64,000 bases of DNA from Gracilaria domingensis (GCA_022539475.1 VCMS01000099.1:228896-292895); one strand, 5' to 3'; numbered from the stretch's first letter, positions 1 through 10,660 are shown. A program made the numbers and translations. The notes: generated by a model from the letters alone, not told the origin.

Positions 1-490
1 AGTCCACCAATGCATTGGGAAGGAACTGACAATTAATTAGGGAAATTGATTAATTTTCAACAAGAAATTGTTGGGAAGGAATTAATGTCTTGTTGACAAA
101 CCATTACGAACAAAACAGCTGAGGACATGTCGGTGACATGTCCCATGGAAAGGAATTATTACTTGTCAACAAGGGGATAACCTTACATGTCATCAATCAA
201 ATGGAAACGACTCATCGATTCGGGCAAAACTAATGGAATTTCGGACAACTTTTCTGTGGAATGGAAGGCACACGCGACCTGACCTGTCTCAATGAGAAGC
301 TGCTTCGCGTCTATAAAGAGACGGTCAAGAGACTCATTATGGCCAGGTGGTTATGACCGCATCAAAACAGCAGTTGTGGGAGGAACCAATCAAGAAACCC
401 ACACAAGACATAAATATACAAGTAGTAACTAGTGAACCCTTAGATTAGAAATACGACTAGTATGCATTCTTTGAGATTATTCAATGGCTC
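1..490. other. Non-coding flank upstream of repeat A
   Basis: No ORF here resembles a protein. The stretch is AT-rich and carries short recurring words such as TTGGGAAGGAA and ACATGTC, the latter in a small inverted arrangement around 126-142. It may be the U3/promoter part of the repeat that follows, since a TATA-like ATATAAACC sits at its right edge. I cannot place its left boundary. Confidence 0.4.
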
Positions 491-998
491 ATTTCTTGAT
501 ATAAACCCCCCTCCGAAGAGCGATGGTCTCCAAAATCTGGAGGGGGCAGACCACCTTGACGACCTCACACACACTTCCTTTGGCAAACCCCCACCACCCT
601 TCAGAGCAGTCTGCTCCCCCTTGCCATCAACCTTCCTACATTCAACCCAACAGTGAGCGGCTTGGTCTCCCGCTTCACAACTCGTCTCTACGCGGCTAGT
701 CGTGCTGCCCTGTCTTGGGCTCGCTTGCACTTCTACGCCGTCGCTTGCAACTACCAGTACACAGTTCCGACGAACTTAGGTTGACGTTTGCGCACCCTTT
801 GCGTTCTTTCGCTCCCCGCCCAGCTGTGGACTACTCTAGTTTGCTGTCACAGGGCTGCTGATCTTTGCTGCCTACCATACGCTAGCAACAACAGAACGCT
901 ACGTTGCCGTCAACAACAGCACGACGGCTGGTACCCCCTGGTGTGTCGTTTCTGCAGTTGGGTTGTCACCACCCGCGCCATTCGTCCACAAAAATGGC
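490..998 (+). repeat. Repeat family copy A (solo-LTR-like)
   Basis: This is the first of three related sequences in the window (B near 17246-17964 plus strand, C near 20446-20997 minus strand). Shared landmarks in order are a TATA-like box, a C/T-rich leader containing CTTTGGCAA and CCATCAACCTT, then GGCTGGTAC, TTGTCACCACCCGCGC and a terminal AAAAATGGCGTC. The upstream part differs between copies while the part after the TATA box is conserved, as expected for LTRs with a divergent U3. In this copy the terminal ATGGCGTC abuts the copia reverse transcriptase, which it truncates. An alternative is the promoter/5' leader of a TE whose gag starts Met-Ala-Ser. Boundaries are approximate. Confidence 0.5.
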
Positions 999-1554
999 GT
1001 CGATACGGGCCAACAATACTTCACCGTCACCCAGCTCCATCTCAAGAGGGGGACGCAAGAAGATTTGTCGCTCAAGTGCTGATTCAGACTGCACGTAAGC
1101 CTGAGAGATATCACGAAAGTACGACTTGTAAAGTGGCAGGGAAGCTGCAAGACAAACAGTAAGACGCTGTCCAAGTCTACTTACGGTGGGAGCCTTGGTT
1201 GAGATCGAGGAGGCCTGCAAATCAGAATAGTTCTGCGCTACGAGTCGAGACTTCTTAATCTTCTCCCCATCTACTGTCTTATATACATCAACAAATTTCG
1301 TACCGTAAATGCGATATACTGCCGGGACGGAAGATATCTTCACAACTTCGAATGTACCATTCCTTCTTAGACCTTCCAATTCCTTCCTCCGAGCATCTTT
1401 GAACACATCTGCTTCATCGCGAGATGCAATTGCAATCTTCGTCGATCCGAACATCACCGCACACTGTTCTTTGCTAATTGGAGCGCTGTACTTCTCTTCT
1501 GTGTTCTTGTCGGGAACGAAATCATTGTCTGATAGAACACTCCTGTAAAAGGGA
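988..1554 (-). pseudogene. Copia reverse transcriptase, N-terminal fragment
   Basis: The minus-strand frame running from about 1554 (ORF Met at 1457) carries the Ty1/copia RT start: K-K-S-R-L-V-A-Q near the beginning, then S-T-K-A-P-T-V-S-R, R-D-I-S-Q-A-Y-V-Q-S and F-L-R-P-P-L-E. The catalytic FVDD-type motif lies beyond the truncation and is absent. The frame differs by one base from the integrase frame upstream, so an indel lies near 1550. After the residues V-L-L-A-R-I the sequence becomes repeat A and the ORF ends in unrelated residues at 966. This is a dead fragment; it establishes the relative age of repeat A and the copia element. Confidence 0.8.
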
Positions 1555-3168
1555 ACGAGAAACAGGCTTCACAACAGTAGAGCGAAATATCTTGCGGCCA
1601 GTGGGTAGTTGAACAACTACAGTTTCTCCATCAATGTGAATGAATGGAAAGGAACCTTCCCACTTTTCTGTCTTATCTCGATAGACATAAACTGGAGTTC
1701 CTGCGGGAAGCTTCCGCAATTCCGAATTAGCTTCCATTCGCTTAGGGCCATGATCGTGCTTCAAGCCAAAGGCAATTCGCCTTTTGGCTTGTTCTTTCTG
1801 TACAGCCTTGGTTGCAGCATCCAGCGCTCGAGCTCGTTGAAGCTGAGTTTCTGCGTTACCTTTTCGTGCTGGGCGTGGAAGGGCACCAAATACTAGCAAG
1901 GTCGGGCACAGCCCCTCTGGTCCGATAGTGTCGTTTACACTCTTTACTGCCATCTGCAAACACTCTTCATTGGTTTCGGATCGAAGCATGAAGTCCCTTA
2001 TCTTGCTGTACGCGACGCGGAGGGGAGAGTGGTAGCATTCGACATGGGACATGGTAGATGGTGATTCAATCGAAGCTTCGAGGACTGTGATGCCATCTGC
2101 AGATGCATTGGCTGCCAATTCTACCGAGACGAAGTTAGATCCTTGATCTACATGGAGAAAGTCTGGAAGAACAAGATAAACTCTGCTCCAGCATTTTAGA
2201 ATAGTTTTCCACACGTGCTGGGATGTCATGTTTCTCAAGAACTGAGCTGCATTAAAATGAATGGCTTCATCAACAATATGCAGCACAGGACGACTGTTGA
2301 TGTACATCACATCGACAGCTACAATGTGGTTGAATCGGAGCTCGTCGGTGCCGATAGTGACCTTGAAACGGCGTGGCTTGGACGCATTCTGAATGCATAC
2401 ATCGCATTCCAGAAGAATTTCCTCCAAACTCTTACGCATGGTACTATTAATCTCATCGGGGTTCGCACGCTTAAGCAAGTTGAACAAAGCCTGTACGGAT
2501 GGGTGACCAGACGCGCGGTGAAGCTTTCTAAGTACGGGTTCAGTGTAGAGGGCAAATCCTAAATCCTCAGGCTTCCAGCGGTGCACCAGGAAATAGTTTT
2601 CCATTGCCGGGTCTTGCTTAGCATTCTTAAATCGCACGACTTCGTCTTGAATACTAAAGTCAAGGCCATTGTCCTTCATGTCTTTCATGCTTAGTAAGGA
2701 CGGCACATTGGCGCTCAATATTTGAAACTTGACGTCAATCACTAAGTCGAGGTCTTTGAATGGCACAGGGACGATGGCTGTCCCAACTGCTTTAGTTGTG
2801 CCACCGATACCTAGCACTGAGCGACGCATATAAGTGTCAATGTTCATGGGCACATTGAACTCCTCGCAATATGCACGATATTGATCATAGGACATGACTG
2901 AAGACCTGTTGGCGCATGAATCTATAAGAATTCCTTTGAACCGTGGAGCCTCACCCATGGAGAGTTCTGAAAGCATCACTGCCATTTCAGTCTTAAGATC
3001 GCTAGAGAAGCTTCTTCCGTGCAGGAAAGATGCGTTTGCAAGATACACTTCAGTTTCCTTCTGCACTGCATCAGCTTCTTGGATGAGATATGCTGCATCA
3101 TCGCTCTCAGAGTCAGAGAACTGAATGTTTTCTGTGCCGGAGTCAGCGTCTGGGGTACTATGCAGCTG
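1522..3168 (-). pseudogene. Copia pol: protease and integrase
   Basis: This is the same minus-strand frame as gag, separated from it only by a TAA at 3169-3171; no ATG is needed if it is read as gag-pol. An aspartic-protease-like site I-D-S-C-A-N-R-S-S sits near the start, where retropepsins have D-S/T-G, so the Gly is replaced by Cys. The zinc-binding H-x(4)-H...C-x2-C arm of integrase follows (L-H-R-A-S-G-H then E-C-D-V-C). The catalytic triad is readable as V-D-V-M, V-D-Q-G-S-N-F and V-E-C-Y-H. The C-terminal part is basic, with an SH3-like segment (T-P-V-Y-V-Y-R-D). The frame ends at 1522 after a frameshift, leaving RT in another frame. I call it a pseudogene because of the frameshift and the truncated downstream RT. 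Confidence 0.75.
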
Positions 3169-3719
3169 TTATGAGATAAATGCAACATCTTCGACAGTAA
3201 GCATTGCGGATGAATAAGAAGACTTCAATCGTTTGATTGCAGCACGGACCTCTTCTGGAGTATGGCAGGTACGTGCTTTATGGTCCTTTCCACAAACGTA
3301 GCAACCTTTCAATCCCCTAATCCATCTCGAAGAAAGCCTACGTGGGCGTCTGTATCTCTGAAGTTGTGCAGCAGAACTAAATGGCTTTCTCGCGTCACCA
3401 CCATATCGTTTTCCAAGACTATAGAGTGCAGCACTCTCATCTGCATCTGTGGTAATGTACGTACTGGCAGATCGTGCTTCGTGTGACAGAAAAGTCGCAA
3501 TACGATTCATAGCCTCTTGCGCAGTTTTCGGAACGCGCTCACGAAGTGATTGCTGTATGCGATCGATGTCACATGATATGACAAGCTGATCTCGAAGAAG
3601 ATTATCGTGCTGATAACTAGCGGACAACTGCTTCTGAAGGGTAGACAGCTTGAAGTAGAACGCTCTGAATACTTCTGCTTCACTCTTATCGGAGTCTTCC
3701 TTCATGGCATCAGAGAGCT
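3169..3719 (-). pseudogene. Copia gag, C-terminal part with CCHC zinc knuckle
   Basis: This is the C-terminal portion of the capsid/nucleocapsid protein. It contains a clear C-x2-C-x4-H-x4-C knuckle (C-Y-V-C-G-K-D-H-K-A-R-T-C), which binds packaged RNA in retrotransposons. The frame is in register with the gag N-terminus at 9042-10121 once the intervening gypsy and one GAGCT copy are ignored, giving about 541 residues in all. The stop TAA (3169-3171) is followed in the same frame by protease. That stop is either a nonsense mutation or a readthrough/termination step that sets the gag to pol ratio. Confidence 0.8.
3715..3719. repeat. Target-site duplication GAGCT, left copy
   Basis: The five bases GAGCT immediately precede the left LTR (TGTAGTGG...) and recur at 9042-9046 immediately after the right LTR. 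Five-base duplications are typical of Ty3/gypsy integrases. They define the insertion as complete and not rearranged. Confidence 0.9.
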
Positions 3720-3981
3720 TGTAGTGGATGCTCTGCAACCACTTTTGCGGAGCAGTGCCACTTGCACTGCCTCACCGCCGTCATGAGCCACCGCCGTGGC
3801 GACTTCTCACGACGGCAGTGATCTATAGTAGTCTAGATCTAGGTAGATTGATCTAGCCCCGGTCCGACCGGCCGGCGTGGCTGTACTTAGCATGAGCCGC
3901 CCTTCGCCTCCTCAGTAAATCGGAGGCATCGAACCTTCCGCATTCACCACCACCCTCGCGCTTGCAGCCGACTAGCGCACA
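3720..3981 (+). repeat. Gypsy left LTR
   Basis: 262 bp, starting TGTAGTGGATG and ending GCGCACA. It matches the right LTR except for two bases (in CTTCTCACGACGGCAGTGAT, where the right copy reads T for C and T for G). A TATAGTAG-like sequence in the middle could be the promoter. A short purine/pyrimidine palindrome-like CTAGATCTAG lies at about 3833. Confidence 0.92.
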
Positions 3982-4030
3982 GTGATCACTCCCGATACAG
4001 ACGGCTGTATCGCAACTCCGTTCGATCAAA

Positions 4031-5104
4031 ATGACGTCGACACCGACGCCTCAATCGTTGAACGAGGATGAAGACAACTTTGTTCTCTCCCAACCTACGT
4101 CGATGGCATTTTCCGTCGACCATCCTAAACTCATTCACACAAACCCGAAAGCAATTCGGGTATTTCTTCGCAAGTATGATCAATACGTGAACGAAGTCAC
4201 TGCGCGGGCGCTACAGCTCTCCGTCGTGAACTCAACTACAACAGAGCCTGTGAGACCAGTAAGTCTCTCGTTTTGCGTCGACGCAGAGTGGCTACAGTCT
4301 TGCATCGACCTGGAATACATTCCTGGTGTGAACGTTTCTACCGACCTCACTGACGAGATCCTTCGATCCTACTTGGAAACCGAAGCAGAAGAGGAAAAAG
4401 ACACCATGACAGTCTCCGAAATCGACGAGATTGTCAAACACGAACTTGTCATGGAGATGTCTGACACCTCCTCCAGATCGCGCATGAAGGGATTATTCAC
4501 ATCCTACGTATCATGCTTACGCCGAAACGGACTCATATGGGTGCGCCAAGACCATCCTAAACTGGCCGTCAAGCACATCATTCAGGCAGTGCGGCCGAGG
4601 GCTCTACAGCAGCGACTGGAGACAGACCTGGAACTTGTATACGCCCCCCTCAAGAAGGACTTCAAGGGCTTCATGAAACATGCCATGTGTGTCGCAGAGG
4701 CTTTTCAAATTGTAGATAATGGACCACCACCTAGATCGCGTACCACCAAGACCCGGCACGGAAACACGGAACGTCATGTCACACGTTCCGATACGGCCCC
4801 GAAACCAAAGACTACTGAAGAATCCAGCAAAAACGGACAGAAAAAGAAACGCAAGCCTCCGATCTGTCCTCACCCACCTTGCAGAGCCAAAGAGGATCGT
4901 CACTGGATCGACGAATGCCCGAGGGCCACCGACGGCGAGAAGAAAACCCTAAGGGCCAACATCGCCGCGCAGAAAGCTGCGAGTGGTCCAGCTCGCAACA
5001 CACGATCGCAGAAGAACGCCAACACCAGCGGCACCGTAGCACGTGTAAAGCCGGTTCAAACCACAAACGGCCCAAGCTGTTCAGTGACAGTTTCTGACGC
5101 CTGA
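4031..5104 (+). CDS. Gypsy gag (capsid/nucleocapsid)
   Basis: A 357-residue ORF directly downstream of the left LTR and leader. The body is helical and charged as in retrotransposon Gag. Near residue 280 there is a zinc-knuckle variant C-x4-C-x6-H-x4-C (C-P-H-P-P-C...H-W-I-D-E-C), preceded by a K/R-rich stretch (KKKRK) suited to nucleic-acid binding. The C-terminus is basic and rich in A/T/S. It ends TGA at 5102-5104, overlapping by seven bases an upstream-open pol frame that is one base back. This suggests that Gag-Pol is made by -1 frameshifting or by stop bypass. Confidence 0.85.
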   Translation: MTSTPTPQSLNEDEDNFVLSQPTSMAFSVDHPKLIHTNPKAIRVFLRKYDQYVNEVTARALQLSVVNSTTTEPVRPVSLSFCVDAEWLQSCIDLEYIPGVNVSTDLTDEILRSYLETEAEEEKDTMTVSEIDEIVKHELVMEMSDTSSRSRMKGLFTSYVSCLRRNGLIWVRQDHPKLAVKHIIQAVRPRALQQRLETDLELVYAPLKKDFKGFMKHAMCVAEAFQIVDNGPPPRSRTTKTRHGNTERHVTRSDTAPKPKTTEESSKNGQKKKRKPPICPHPPCRAKEDRHWIDECPRATDGEKKTLRANIAAQKAASGPARNTRSQKNANTSGTVARVKPVQTTNGPSCSVTVSDA

Positions 5105-8100
5105 CATCTCTCAATTCAACCGGCAGATGTGACGACGGCAGCGACGACAGCATAGTCTCTCCCAGACTAGCTGAGTCAGCTGCACTGAAGGGAATCCGGA
5201 AGTTATCAGCCATGAAGACTGTATCTCTCGCTGTGGCTCTCAAGAAAGACGAACGCGCAGCCGCCGAAAGCTTCTCTTTCTCACGAACCTGGACCGTCCC
5301 TCGCACCATCTTGCACCTTGCATCCGGGAACCTGGCACTATCCAACATATCTTTCTTGGTAGCCGACGACGAACTAGCGTGCGAAGACCTTCTCATTGGG
5401 CGCCCCGTGCTACAGCATCTGCGAGTAGATACGCACACCCTACTGGACCGCAACAGATTCGCCTTGAATGGAGCCGACTGCGCCGAAGTTGGCAATCCAA
5501 CAGCCAACTCCAACGGCGAAGGATACGTCAGTCGCATCATGATCGCCCGTTTGAATAACTCCACAGCAGAGCAGGATCAGATCACCTCGCCACCAAACCG
5601 CCCAAGGGTCGACTACCACACAGCTCGTCACAACGAGGACCCTTTCCCCGACCCCTGCCTCCTTGACCCCGTAGACAGCGAACAACATGACAGCATTCGC
5701 AGTGCCGTAGACAAGATGGTGCAGACCGCGATTCAGAACGGGCTCCCAGACGACGCTGCAACCGAACTCAAGGACATAGTCCAGGATCATGTCGACATCT
5801 TCCGAACCTCGCTATCCTCTGGACCCCCCGCACAAGTAGCGCCGCTCAAGATCATCTTGACCCCTGACGCGCGCCCAACACGCGTTCGACTACGAAAGTA
5901 CTCCCAAGACCAGCGAAACTTCCTGAACAAGTTCGTGGCTGACCTCGTACAGGCTGGAATGGTGTACCCAAACGCCTCCTCACCGTGGGCATCTGCCCCA
6001 CTCATTGTTCCCAAACCAGGACCTGCCCGTTTTCGTTTCACGGTCGATCTCAGGCCAGTCAACAAATTCACCGTCAAACATCAGTATCTCATGCCCATAA
6101 TCGAGCAGGAACTACTCAAATTGGCAAACTCCCGCTTCTTCGCAACATTCGATCTCTCGCACGGGTACTGGCAATTCCCTCTCGACGAGGCTTCACAAGA
6201 ATTACAATCTTTCATCACGCCAGACGGAGTTTTCACACCAACTCGAGTCCTTCACGGAACGACAAACGCCACTACCCACCTTCAGTCAGTACTCGCCGAC
6301 GTCTTCCCGAAGAAGCTCATCGAAAAGCTCCTATACTGGCTGGACGACATCCTACTTCATCACAAGACAGTAGACGGACTACTACACGGCATCCGGCGTT
6401 TGTTCCAGACCTGCGCTCAATACTGCATCAGACTACATCCGGAGAAGTGCATCCTCTTTGCAAAGTCCATAAGATGGTGTGGCCGAATCGTGTCAGCAGA
6501 AGGCGTGCGCCACGACCCGAAACACCTCGACGGTCTCACGAACATGGAGCCGCCGACGACAGGGGCGCACCTTCAGCAATTCGTATGTGCAATGCAGTGG
6601 GTGAAAACCGGCATTCCCGACTTCGCAGAACTGATCAGCCCGCTCCATGAGTTCTTGGAGAAAGTCTATACGCAAGCTGGAAAAAGAACGAAACGCGCAG
6701 TCGCATGCATATCGCTGAAAGACCTGGGCTGGGGAATCAAAGAGCTAGAAGCGTTCAAACGCTATAAGAAGCAACTGGAAAACCTCGTCACTCTTGCTCA
6801 CCGCGACGAAGCTCAGCGTCTTCGCATTTACACTGACGCGTCAGACACACACTGGTCCGGCATCGTCACGCAAGTCCCAAAAGAGGACATTGCGAAACCT
6901 CACAAAGACCAACGCCACACACCTCTTGCTTTTGTCTCCGGGCGTTTCAACGCCACGCAACTGCGCTGGTCCACACTGGAGAAGGAAGCATTCGCGATCA
7001 TGGCAACCGTCGAGAGAATGCACTGGCTCGCCGCCACCGCCGTTGGTTTCGATCTTTTTACCGATCACAACAACCTCATCTTTCTTTTTGATCTTTTGTC
7101 GCTCATACCAGACCTAAGCCAGTCGTCAACTCGAAAGGTCCTCCGCTGGGCAGTACGCCTCAGCGCCTACCTGTATTTGTACTTTCACATATGTGGGCTG
7201 GACAATGTCTTGACAGATATGATGACTCGCTGGTGTGTTCAGAACACAGTTCGCAGACTCATCAACATACCGGCTCTCCCTTCAACCGAAGCCGAAGACT
7301 TTTGCTGGCCCTCAGGAGCGCAGATCTCAGAAGAGCAAGATAAACACTCCAGCGAGCGCCCAGACGACGTTAGGCTCTCTGATGGATTTTGGAAAACACC
7401 CGGTGGCTCCGTATGGATTCCAGACTCATCCGAGGACCTTCAATTGCGACTCTGCATCATCGCTCATACAGGCCCGGCTGGACATCGTGGATGGAAGAGT
7501 ACGGCTAGAACTCTCAGTTCCAACTACCACTGGACAACTTTGTCCACAGATGTACACACCTTTGTGCAATCCTGCATCCACTGCATCTCCACGACAGGCG
7601 GAGAAAAAGTGCCACGCCCCTTCGGGCCTGCGCTCCATGGCACGAAACCAAATGACCTTTTGCAGTTCGACTACATTGAAATCGGTCCAAGCCGCACTGG
7701 CCCAAAGTATGTTCTAATGCTTCGTGACGACCATTCGGACTACAAATGGTTTTATGCTACTCCCGGAACGTCCGCAGAAAACGCCGCTCTGTCTATCATT
7801 GACTGGTGCGCCGCTTTTAACGTCCCCTCAGGCCTGATGTCAGACGGCCCGACGCACTTCAAAAACGAAACTGTCAGGCGAATCACTAAGTCTCTGCGCG
7901 TCCCACACCATTTCACTCTACCGTACACCCTGTGGAGCAACGGCAGCATCGAGAGGCTAGGGAAGGAGTTGATAAGAACGTTCCGAGCGCTCGTCTCCGA
8001 GCTCCAAATGGACTTCAAAGAGTGGCCTGATCTCTTCCCTGTCATTCAAAGCGCCCTCAATAACGCGCCCTCTCCGCACCGTAATAACACGGCACCAATT

Positions 8101-8769
8101 ACGGCATTCCTTGGGTTGGATCCAACGCCACCGATCGCCACTTTCCTTCGTACAACATCTTCAACATCGGTAACAGCTAATCAGGGCCAACTGGAGCGCT
8201 GCTTGAACATTACAGCACTCCAGAAGCGATGCGCAGAACTCCAACCATTGCTGCACTCCACACTCCAGAACAACAGAACTAAATCCCGAGAACGAGCCTC
8301 AAAAGGTCGGCTCCCGAACTTTGACAGAGGAGATTTTGTTTTGGTTGCCCGTGAGGAGTTTGCTGCAGGGGAGAAGCTTGCGCTACGCTGGAGAGGACCA
8401 CGGAGAGTTGTTCAAGCCATGTCCGATTTTGTGTACGAAGTGGAAGATCTCCGAAACGGGACTGTACAAGAGGTACATGGCTCCCGTCTCAAATTCTATC
8501 ATGACTCGTCACTGGACAAAGAAGCCATTATGTCCCACGTGCTATCCTCGGAGACTGGAATGCCTGTCCAGCGTCTCTTAAAGCTAGTTGATGGCAAAGA
8601 TGGAATCCGCGTACATGTCCGTTAGAAAGGACTATCAAAATCTGACGACACTCTAGAGCCGCTCGATCAGATATACAAGGACGTACCCATTATGCTACAG
8701 AAACTGCTGCGCCGCAAAAGCACACCTTCCGATCTCGTCGCAAAGGCCAAACGGGAACTTGGTCTTTGA
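5098..8769 (+). pseudogene. Gypsy pol: protease-RT-RNase H-integrase-chromodomain, one nonsense codon
   Basis: The frame is open from 5098 to 8622 (first ATG 5212). The protease site D-D-G-S-D-D-S-I-V-S lies at 5131-5160, upstream of that ATG, so the ATG cannot be the true start of Pol. RT shows F-D-L-S-H-G-Y-W-Q (motif A) and Y-W-L-D-D (catalytic box). RNase H shows Y-T-D-A-S, E-K-E and T-D-H. Integrase shows an H-H-C-C arm and the triad Q-F-D-Y, S-D-G-P-T-H-F and S-I-E-R-L-G. The C-terminal GPRRVV...EVHGSRLKFY module follows. TAG at 8623-8625 interrupts a chromodomain whose second half (K-G-L-S-K-S-D-D-T-L-E-P-L) continues in frame to TGA at 8767-8769. Apart from that stop the gene looks functional. 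Confidence 0.9.
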
Positions 8770-8779
8770 AGAAGGGGAG
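8768..8779 (+). promoter_or_regulatory. Polypurine tract
   Basis: GAAGAAGGGGAG abuts the first T of the right LTR. This is the expected RNase H-resistant primer for plus-strand synthesis in an LTR element. Confidence 0.8.
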
Positions 8780-9041
8780 TGTAGTGGATGCTCTGCAACC
8801 ACTTTTGCGGAGCAGTGCCACTTGCACTGCCTCACCGCCGTCATGAGCCACCGCCGTGGCGACTTCTCATGACGGCAGTTATCTATAGTAGTCTAGATCT
8901 AGGTAGATTGATCTAGCCCCGGTCCGACCGGCCGGCGTGGCTGTACTTAGCATGAGCCGCCCTTCGCCTCCTCAGTAAATCGGAGGCATCGAACCTTCCG
9001 CATTCACCACCACCCTCGCGCTTGCAGCCGACTAGCGCACA
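8780..9041 (+). repeat. Gypsy right LTR
   Basis: The second 262-bp LTR, two substitutions away from the left copy over its whole length. It is followed at once by GAGCT (9042-9046), the target duplication, and then by copia gag. Confidence 0.92.
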
Positions 9042-10121
9042 GAGCTTCAGTGTTTGCCATTGAAGGAGAACACGATTACGCTGCTCTTCACTAGTATACA
9101 AATCAAGCAATTTCTGACGGATACCATCGAAAGTGTCACCAGGACTGTACACACGCGTGTAGTACGACGGAGGTTCCTCCTTTAGCATCACAGGAAGTGC
9201 TTCAGCCTTCTCATTCTCTGTCAGAAGGCATACACGAGACAGAGTTTCATAGAGCAGAAATGCAGACGAAAGGTCTTCGTCACAGCGACCGCTGAATTTA
9301 TCACGTCCCTGGTACGCACGCATCAATGCATTTATGCCCAGAGAATGGTTTTCTTTACTACTTTCATGACTATGAAAGTCTTTCTTTTGAGTAGATTCAA
9401 CTCTATCTTCAGCGACATTCTCATGTGTTGCATAACCGTCAGGGGCAGTACGCTTCTCAATCATTCGGTCACGATGTTCAGGAAAAACGTGCCTCTGAGC
9501 TGGTTCAACAGTGGGAGAGAACTGTTGCGGGTTGACTGCATACGTGTCTAAATGGTCTTGTTGATTAACCACTATTGCTTCGTTCTCTGGCAGCATATTG
9601 GTCGGCCGTACATCACCAGATGTTGGAATTTCATTGTCGCGTACCTCAGTTCGAGAGCCTATCAACTGACTTTCAGAGCCTACAGGAGCTGTCGAAGGAA
9701 TGAAAGATTCCCGTAGAAGACATTCAATTAGTACCTGAGCTCTAGGAAAGAAACGTTTTCGCGTGACATGTACGCCATGAGAGATCAAGAATGCAACCCA
9801 TCGCTGTGCCATATGCTTCGGCATAGCTTCAATGGTGTGTTTACGAATCGTGGCTGTGTATTCTATCCAGAGTGCTTCACCTGAAAACCCAGTAGCCTTT
9901 AGGGCTTCAAGCATTTCGGCGCAATACGAGTGCACTTCTGTTGCATGTGCAGTCCTTTCAGCAGCTGTAGCAGTCGCTGAAAGTGGGTCGGGGTCATCCG
10001 CTTCATAGTTTGGCTTCGCATTGGAGCTGCCAACACCACCGCGGGCAGTTTCCATCACCGGAGCAACGGGTTCCAATTCCGGAGAATTTGGCGCGCTGTG
10101 AAACTGTTCAGGTCCAGACAT
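9042..10121 (-). pseudogene. Copia gag, N-terminal part
   Basis: The ATG at 10119-10121 starts a 360-codon stretch before the gypsy insertion. The first 70 residues are acidic and S/P/A-rich. The later part (Y-Q-G-R-D-K-F-S-G near residue 260, then L-L-Q-W-Q-T-L-K) matches the capsid domain of Ty1/copia Gag in style. Reading through the junction adds only LTR-derived residues down to 8913, so the coding part should stop at the target duplication. Upstream (10186-10200, minus strand) TGGCTCAGAACTCTG looks like a tRNA primer-binding site, which supports this as the 5' end of the element. Confidence 0.8.
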
Positions 10122-10185
10122 ATTGCGTAGCTATATTCGTCGACAAAAGGTCGGTCAGACCGATGACAGTTATAACTATCAATCA

Positions 10186-10419
10186 CAGAGTTCTGAGCCA
10201 CTGGCATGCGGTAGTGCGGTAACTCGAATGCGCTGCTGAGGTCGCAAGACAAGCAGACGCTGGTAGTACGGCAGGCGCGAGGGGCGCGGACGCACTGGAG
10301 AAGAATGTATCAGTTCAATTCGTAGTAGTTGTTCGTTGTTGACTTCTCCGAGTACACTATCGTACGCGAAGTAAAGCTTACTAAAAGCACTCAAGCTACA
10401 CTACTAACATAAACAAACA
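10186..10419 (-). repeat. Candidate copia 5' LTR and primer-binding site
   Basis: On the minus strand TGGCTCAGAACTCTG (10200 to 10186) begins TGG and would pair with a tRNA 3' end. It lies about 65 bases upstream of the gag ATG. Directly above it, about 218 bp (10419 to 10202) start TGTTTG, as an LTR might. No second copy exists in the window because the 3' end of the element is lost, so the LTR cannot be confirmed by comparison. Confidence 0.35.
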
Positions 10420-10660
10420 GTTTGTCCTACAAATTCATACACGTACGCATTTGCATGCAACACATTACTCTAAATGTGATCAACCACTTCGATCAGTCCT
10501 ACAAAGCCATTGTCCCAGCATCTTGATCATGTCACGCTGTAGCCTATACATTCCTACTACGCGTGTTCATCTCTACAGTACCACTTCTGGGTTCTTCCTT
10601 CAACAGAATCCATCACCTCATCCGGATGTTTCACACTCTTTGCCTCAAATACTTAAGTAA
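10420..10660. other. Short non-coding junction
   Basis: Nothing recognisable between the copia 5' end and the second gypsy. ORFs here are short and of random composition. It may be the leader or the decayed gag start of the gypsy that follows. Confidence 0.4.

Larger units (their letters stand above)
3720..9041 (+). mobile_element. Ty3/gypsy chromovirus, nearly intact, nested in copia gag
   Basis: A full-length 5322-bp LTR retrotransposon: two 262-bp LTRs (3720-3981 and 8780-9041), gag, pol, a polypurine tract just before the right LTR, and a 5-bp target duplication. The LTRs begin TG and end CA. I count two mismatches between them, which implies a young insertion. Pol order is protease, RT, RNase H, integrase, chromodomain, the chromovirus arrangement. 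Known lesions are a TAG in the chromodomain (8623-8625) and possibly nothing else. The sequence after the left LTR (GTGATCACTCCCG) lacks the usual TGG start of a primer-binding site, so priming may use an internal tRNA segment. Confidence 0.92.
988..10121 (-). mobile_element. Ty1/copia retrotransposon, 3'-truncated and interrupted by a gypsy element
   Basis: Reading the minus strand from 10121 downwards gives gag, CCHC knuckle, protease, integrase and then reverse transcriptase. The order integrase before RT is diagnostic of Ty1/copia. The gag is split by a complete gypsy insertion at 3720-9041 whose GAGCT target duplication shows that the copia was there first. Subtracting the insertion and one duplication copy leaves the gag frame in register. 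The element stops inside RT at about 988, where repeat A begins; most of RT, all of RNase H and the 3' LTR are missing. It also has an in-frame TAA after gag and a frameshift near 1550, so it cannot be autonomous. Confidence 0.85.
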
